Assembly (NCBI GenBank): GCA_024529925.1
Contig: JAFEUB010000812.1
Coordinates: forward strand, 435,501 to 499,500
Source: Ophthalmolycus amberensis
Taxonomy: Eukaryota > Chordata > Actinopteri > Perciformes > Zoarcidae
Length of the DNA: 64,000 bases
Direction of reading: 5' to 3'
A program made the translations under genes and the position numbers. Below, one piece after another: positions 60,333 through 64,000 of this stretch. How positions within the stretch are numbered: the first letter of the stretch is position 1; every line of letters begins with the position of its first letter. A model generated the notes under the pieces. The model was given only the letters and a program-made list of their open reading frames with translations, made no database searches and was not told the origin of the DNA.

Positions 60333-62207
60333 CATCACATGAGCATCAAACATGATCTAGTAGAATTAATAGGCCACTTTGGGTTCTGGGAAATTGTGAT
60401 TTTCCACAGTTTTCGATGAATTATTACTTGAAAAATGTCCTGATATTAATTAGAAGACATGTGACTGTGACATGTGAAATGAGGGTTAGGGTTAGCCAAA
60501 CTATATTACTATTAGATTTGTTGGTCTAAACCTGATTTCATTCAGAGTACTAGAGACACCTGCTGGTACAAACGGCACATTGTACTTCTGCTGTAACTAA
60601 TAAGTACTGCTCTGCTATCTATATTCTTACTCTAACTATGATTCCTCTTAGGCTACATGTGTTGTTGTAATGCCTTTGTTATAAAATAAAAGATGCAATG
60701 TCAGTGGTGAACAAAGTACTGCGATCCTGGATTTAAACAAAAGTATTAACACCACAATGTAAAAATACTCAAATACAAGTAAAAGTCCTGCATTTAGAAT
60801 TCTACTGAAGTCAAAGTACAGAGGTATTAATCAGCTAAAATTTACTTGAAGTATTAAAAAGTACAAGTACCAATCTTGCAGACAAGCGGCCCTTGTGACT
60901 GATACACTTTAATTAATTAAATTATGAAATGAATATCGATGCATCAATGTGTACGCAGCATTTTTCAGCTGTAGCTGCTCGAGGTGTAGCTAGTTTGAAC
61001 TCAAAATGTACTTAGCTATTTTTCCCCATTGTGCAACACACAGTATACTATGTAGAGTGGAGAAAATGTATGATTATTTACCTTATTAATTATTATTTAC
61101 TTTATTAATCTATGTATTTCTGAGGGATTTGAAGTGAAAACAGGAGGCCTGAGATATACAGGATAGAGATTCTCCAGAAAGTGAGACGCTTGTCAACGAT
61201 CACATGATAAAAGCCTCAACACAGTTCTTTTAGTATCAATCGTAGCACCGCTAGTTACCAGCCAACACTGTAGCTGTCAATCACAGGCAGGAAGTTCTGA
61301 GGGTAGGCGATGGCGTAGGACAAGAAGGCCGCCAACTCGCCCTCGCGGATCTTCCCAGGCTCACCTCCCAGAAGCTCACACACACGACTCAACCAGCCCT
61401 TAGTCAACGAAATGATGTCAACTGGATCGGGGTCCCCATTCAGCACCACAAGAGTCTGATCGGAGACGTGATACGGGGACATGTTATAAAAGACAGAGGA
61501 CACAGTTAACCTCTTTTCCACATGAGCATCTATTGTTTTTGAAGAACAAAGACGACAAACCTGAAAGAAGAACTAAAACAAAGAAGTTGAAGTGTGTGTT
61601 ATTCTTGAGCTTGATTTAACCGTTAATTATTTTCAATTATCTAAAAGATATGTCTTATCAGCGATACGCTACTGACTAAACCTTTTGATGTGTGCACATA
61701 ACACTCTTACAGTGGACAGCCCTTTGCACGAGGCAGTAAAAACACACAATTTGTACTTGTCGAGCTAAAGAAGCTTTACAATCTTTGGTGCGGTCCTTTG
61801 AGGGTGATTGCAGGAGGGGGAGTACTCACTTGTGGCCAGACCTCCTCCAGGGAGGTAAAGGAAGTGACGTATGAGTGTGCCATGGTCCCCGCGACTGGGA
61901 TCCCAAACAGGAAACCAGCCTGAACGTTACTGGTGAGATCAAACCCTGAAAGACAGTTTGAGTGTCAGTCTGCGGGCGCGTCAACATTATCACGACACGC
62001 CTGAAGAATAGTCATTTTGAGAGCATTTAGAAAAACCATCTGGTGCTGGCTCTTGTTCATAGGTTATCAAGTAATTGCAATCTTGCAGCTCTGTACATTC
62101 CTTGTGCATCACTCTGACGTTTTTATCTGCTCCGGGGGCTGAAAACTGCTCTTTCAGTGGATCCAGATCCATGTGCCTCCATACAGACATGAGGAAAATA
62201 ACATACC

Positions 62208-62254
<47 letters not shown>

Positions 62255-63344
62255 TATATATGAACACGTTACAGACCGCACAAACTTCACCTCCAACGTG
62301 TGTGTATCGGGAGGCGGTGAGCCCTCCATCCGGTCCCTGAGCCCTCCTGAGGCCCATCTCCAGCAGCTTCCTCCTGGGGCCGGCCGCCAGGCGGAAACGG
62401 GCAGCGTTGCTGCACACCAGGCTGACAACAGAGAGGAGCAGAAACAGGCTGCTTTGAGTCTCAGAGCTGAGTCTCAGGCTTATAAAATGTGCAGTTTGGG
62501 GCGGAAAGCTGTGGCCTTTTCCCTTTAATTTGGTAATTGACTTTCAGTGTAAATGCTTTACATAGGTGTGCCTTGGTGTCTTTTTGTTGAGAAAGAAAAA
62601 AAGTGAATTCACCTCTAATGCTCCCTCTGAACTTGCCCGAGTTTCTTTAAACTTAGAACATAAAGTTTTTACACAATGCGTGAGACATGTATATTCTATT
62701 TTTTGCATTTGCTTCTTCCGTTACTTTCTTAAAGCTACAGCATATGATACTTACATTCAGTGAAATATTTCAACGCAAGAAATCATGTATTTTATGGCTT
62801 CATCATTCTGTAAAATACAAATACTCTAGTCAATATACAGACATTTCCTCATAGTTCAGTTTCACATAATGTAGTATCTTAACCTCGGTCCTTCTCATCA
62901 AGCAGAGAACGCCAAACTAGGCTCAAATCACATCATTGGGCTTTTTCTTAAAGATCATCTTATGACATGGACAATATTTAGTCTGCAGTGTGGAGAGAGA
63001 GAGAGTGATGACAGGTTGTTGGTTGTTACCTGGCATAGTTGACCAGACACAGTAAACTGGTCTCCAGCAGTTGAACCACAGCTAACGGACCCGCCACCTC
63101 CATTAGAGGCTCCTGCAGATGTTTTAGAGCTGTAAAACAGGTTATTCCCCCCTCCCCCTGTATTTAACCTTTGACCTTCAGTTTCACCCTGAAAAGCTGC
63201 AGCTGAGCTCACCCTGGCAAACACCACAGTGCCCTCCGGGACGGAGCGGAGTGTGACGCCGGAGCAGTCCAGGCCTCGCAGGAACTGGAAGAAGCCGGGG
63301 TCGGTGGCGGGGGGCAGGACGGAGCGCAGGAACTCCACATCTGG
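57864..63344 (-). CDS. Nicotinate phosphoribosyltransferase, 5' end outside the window
   Basis: NAPRT converts nicotinic acid and PRPP to nicotinate mononucleotide, the first step of the Preiss-Handler route to NAD, in the cytosol. Twelve exons are seen, approximately 63214-63344, 63029-63112, 62291-62421, 61832-61946, 61258-61455, 60157-60294, 59934-60019, 59772-59855, 59579-59685, 58788-58930, 58041-58149 and 57864-57950. Landmarks: FLRSVLPPATDPGFF, LETSLLCLVNYAS, LLEMGLRRAQGPDGG, the active-site His in AGTMAHSYVTSF, GVRLDSGDL (substrate-binding loop), GVGTHLVTC, QPSLGCVYKL and KPRMKISEDPEKS. The last exon encodes VALSEKLHHLV and ends NFLLAN before TAA. Compared with human NAPRT only about the first 90 residues are missing; the leftmost seen residues (DVEFL) match human DVQFL. 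No break was found, so the gene looks functional. Confidence 0.93.
60301..60328. repeat. (CA)n microsatellite in a naprt intron
   Basis: A CA run close to the acceptor side of the sixth listed naprt exon. Confidence 0.92.
60700..60880. mobile_element. AAGTA-rich interspersed repeat fragment in a naprt intron
   Basis: The phrases TCCTGGATTTAAACAAAAGT and CAAGTAAAAGTCCTGCATTT match the family seen split at 28.0-29.7 kb, in the opposite orientation and partial. Confidence 0.6.
62209..62261. repeat. Compound (TA)n-(CA)n-(TA)n microsatellite in a naprt intron
   Basis: A TA run to 62244, then CA to about 62254, then TA again. Confidence 0.95.
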
Positions 63345-64000
63345 ATCCACAAAACACGACGTTTAGCACAACACAGCTGGGAACGCAGCGCGACCAGCGA
63401 CAGAGGGGCATCCTTCATCCTCCAACACATGTGCTCTTACACAAGAACATGTGTCCTCACGTGTGTCCCGGCTCACCGCACACACACAATTACAGTAAAG
63501 GAGCTGAAATCGAATAACTCGCCGTGAAGCTAAACTCACAAGGACAGATACAGGAGATCATTCCTGCCCTCTGCTATAAGACTCTATAATAAACCACCTC
63601 TGGCCACATCATCCTTCACATGACTACACACCGCTACACGGTTGTTTGCTGTTGGTGATCCTTGCACTACTGTTTTTTACCTAGTTAGTTAATTTAAAAA
63701 CATTCTATTTTATTGTGTATAAACTGCTTTTTTAAAATTATTTTATTTTATTTAAATGCATTATATTCTGCTCTGTTATTTTATTGTATTGTATATATTG
63801 AGCATATAAAGTATATATTTATCTATATCGTCCGGCAGCGACCGACAGACTTCAGAGTTGTGACCGTGGTGACATTTAGACTGAACATGTTGGAGCGGCC
63901 ATGACAGCTTGAGCTTCACTTCACTCCAATGTTATGCAGCTCTCAAATTGCCTCCATGAAGGATTTTATTTTTAATGGTCTATGTCTATCTTCCTTTATT
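63345..64000. other. naprt intron sequence to the right edge
   Basis: No further naprt exon is recognised. The missing N-terminal exons should lie beyond position 64000. Confidence 0.5.

Overview
This window is vertebrate nuclear DNA, almost certainly from a ray-finned (teleost) fish. The evidence is compact multi-exon genes with clean GT/AG splice sites and vertebrate-type phases, a CR1/L2-clade LINE with a TTGCC-repeat tail, several non-autonomous hAT elements, and many (GT)n and poly-G tracts. All recognisable genes lie on the minus strand, so each reads from high to low coordinates.

Layout. 1-14.7 kb: no gene recognised; one small GC-rich hAT element (2151-2585), one inverted L2 tail (5815-6200) and microsatellites. 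14.7-16.6 kb: the 3' two thirds of an elastase-3-like pancreatic serine protease; the exon with the catalytic His is not found. 17.4-18.3 kb: two isolated exons (first and next-to-last) of an alanine aminotransferase-like gene. 19.6-24.0 kb: a nearly complete 11-exon alanine aminotransferase-like gene whose Schiff-base lysine is serine and whose first exon is one base out of frame. 25.7-29.8 kb: a transposon cluster with two full hAT elements, one nested inside an older repeat. 30.4-31.1 kb: a decayed minisatellite. 32.7-54.7 kb: a complete phospholipase C gamma gene of about 32 coding exons, with a CpG-rich promoter region at 55-56 kb. An L2 LINE lies in its first intron on the opposite strand. 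57.9-63.3 kb: naprt (nicotinate phosphoribosyltransferase), 12 exons, with its 5' end beyond the right edge.

How the genes relate. NAPRT and GPT (alanine aminotransferase) are both at 8q24.3 in human, so their proximity here is probably conserved synteny; PLC-gamma is a separate signalling gene. The proteins do not form one pathway. The most unusual stretch is 14.7-24 kb. It holds a decaying aminotransferase cluster and a headless elastase, with a possible LTR and a hAT-like end lying where exons are missing. Most other sequence is intron, intergenic DNA or repeat. Exon edges were read by eye from splice sites and protein family knowledge. Edges in the aminotransferase and elastase genes were traced base by base; many phospholipase and naprt edges are good to a few bases.
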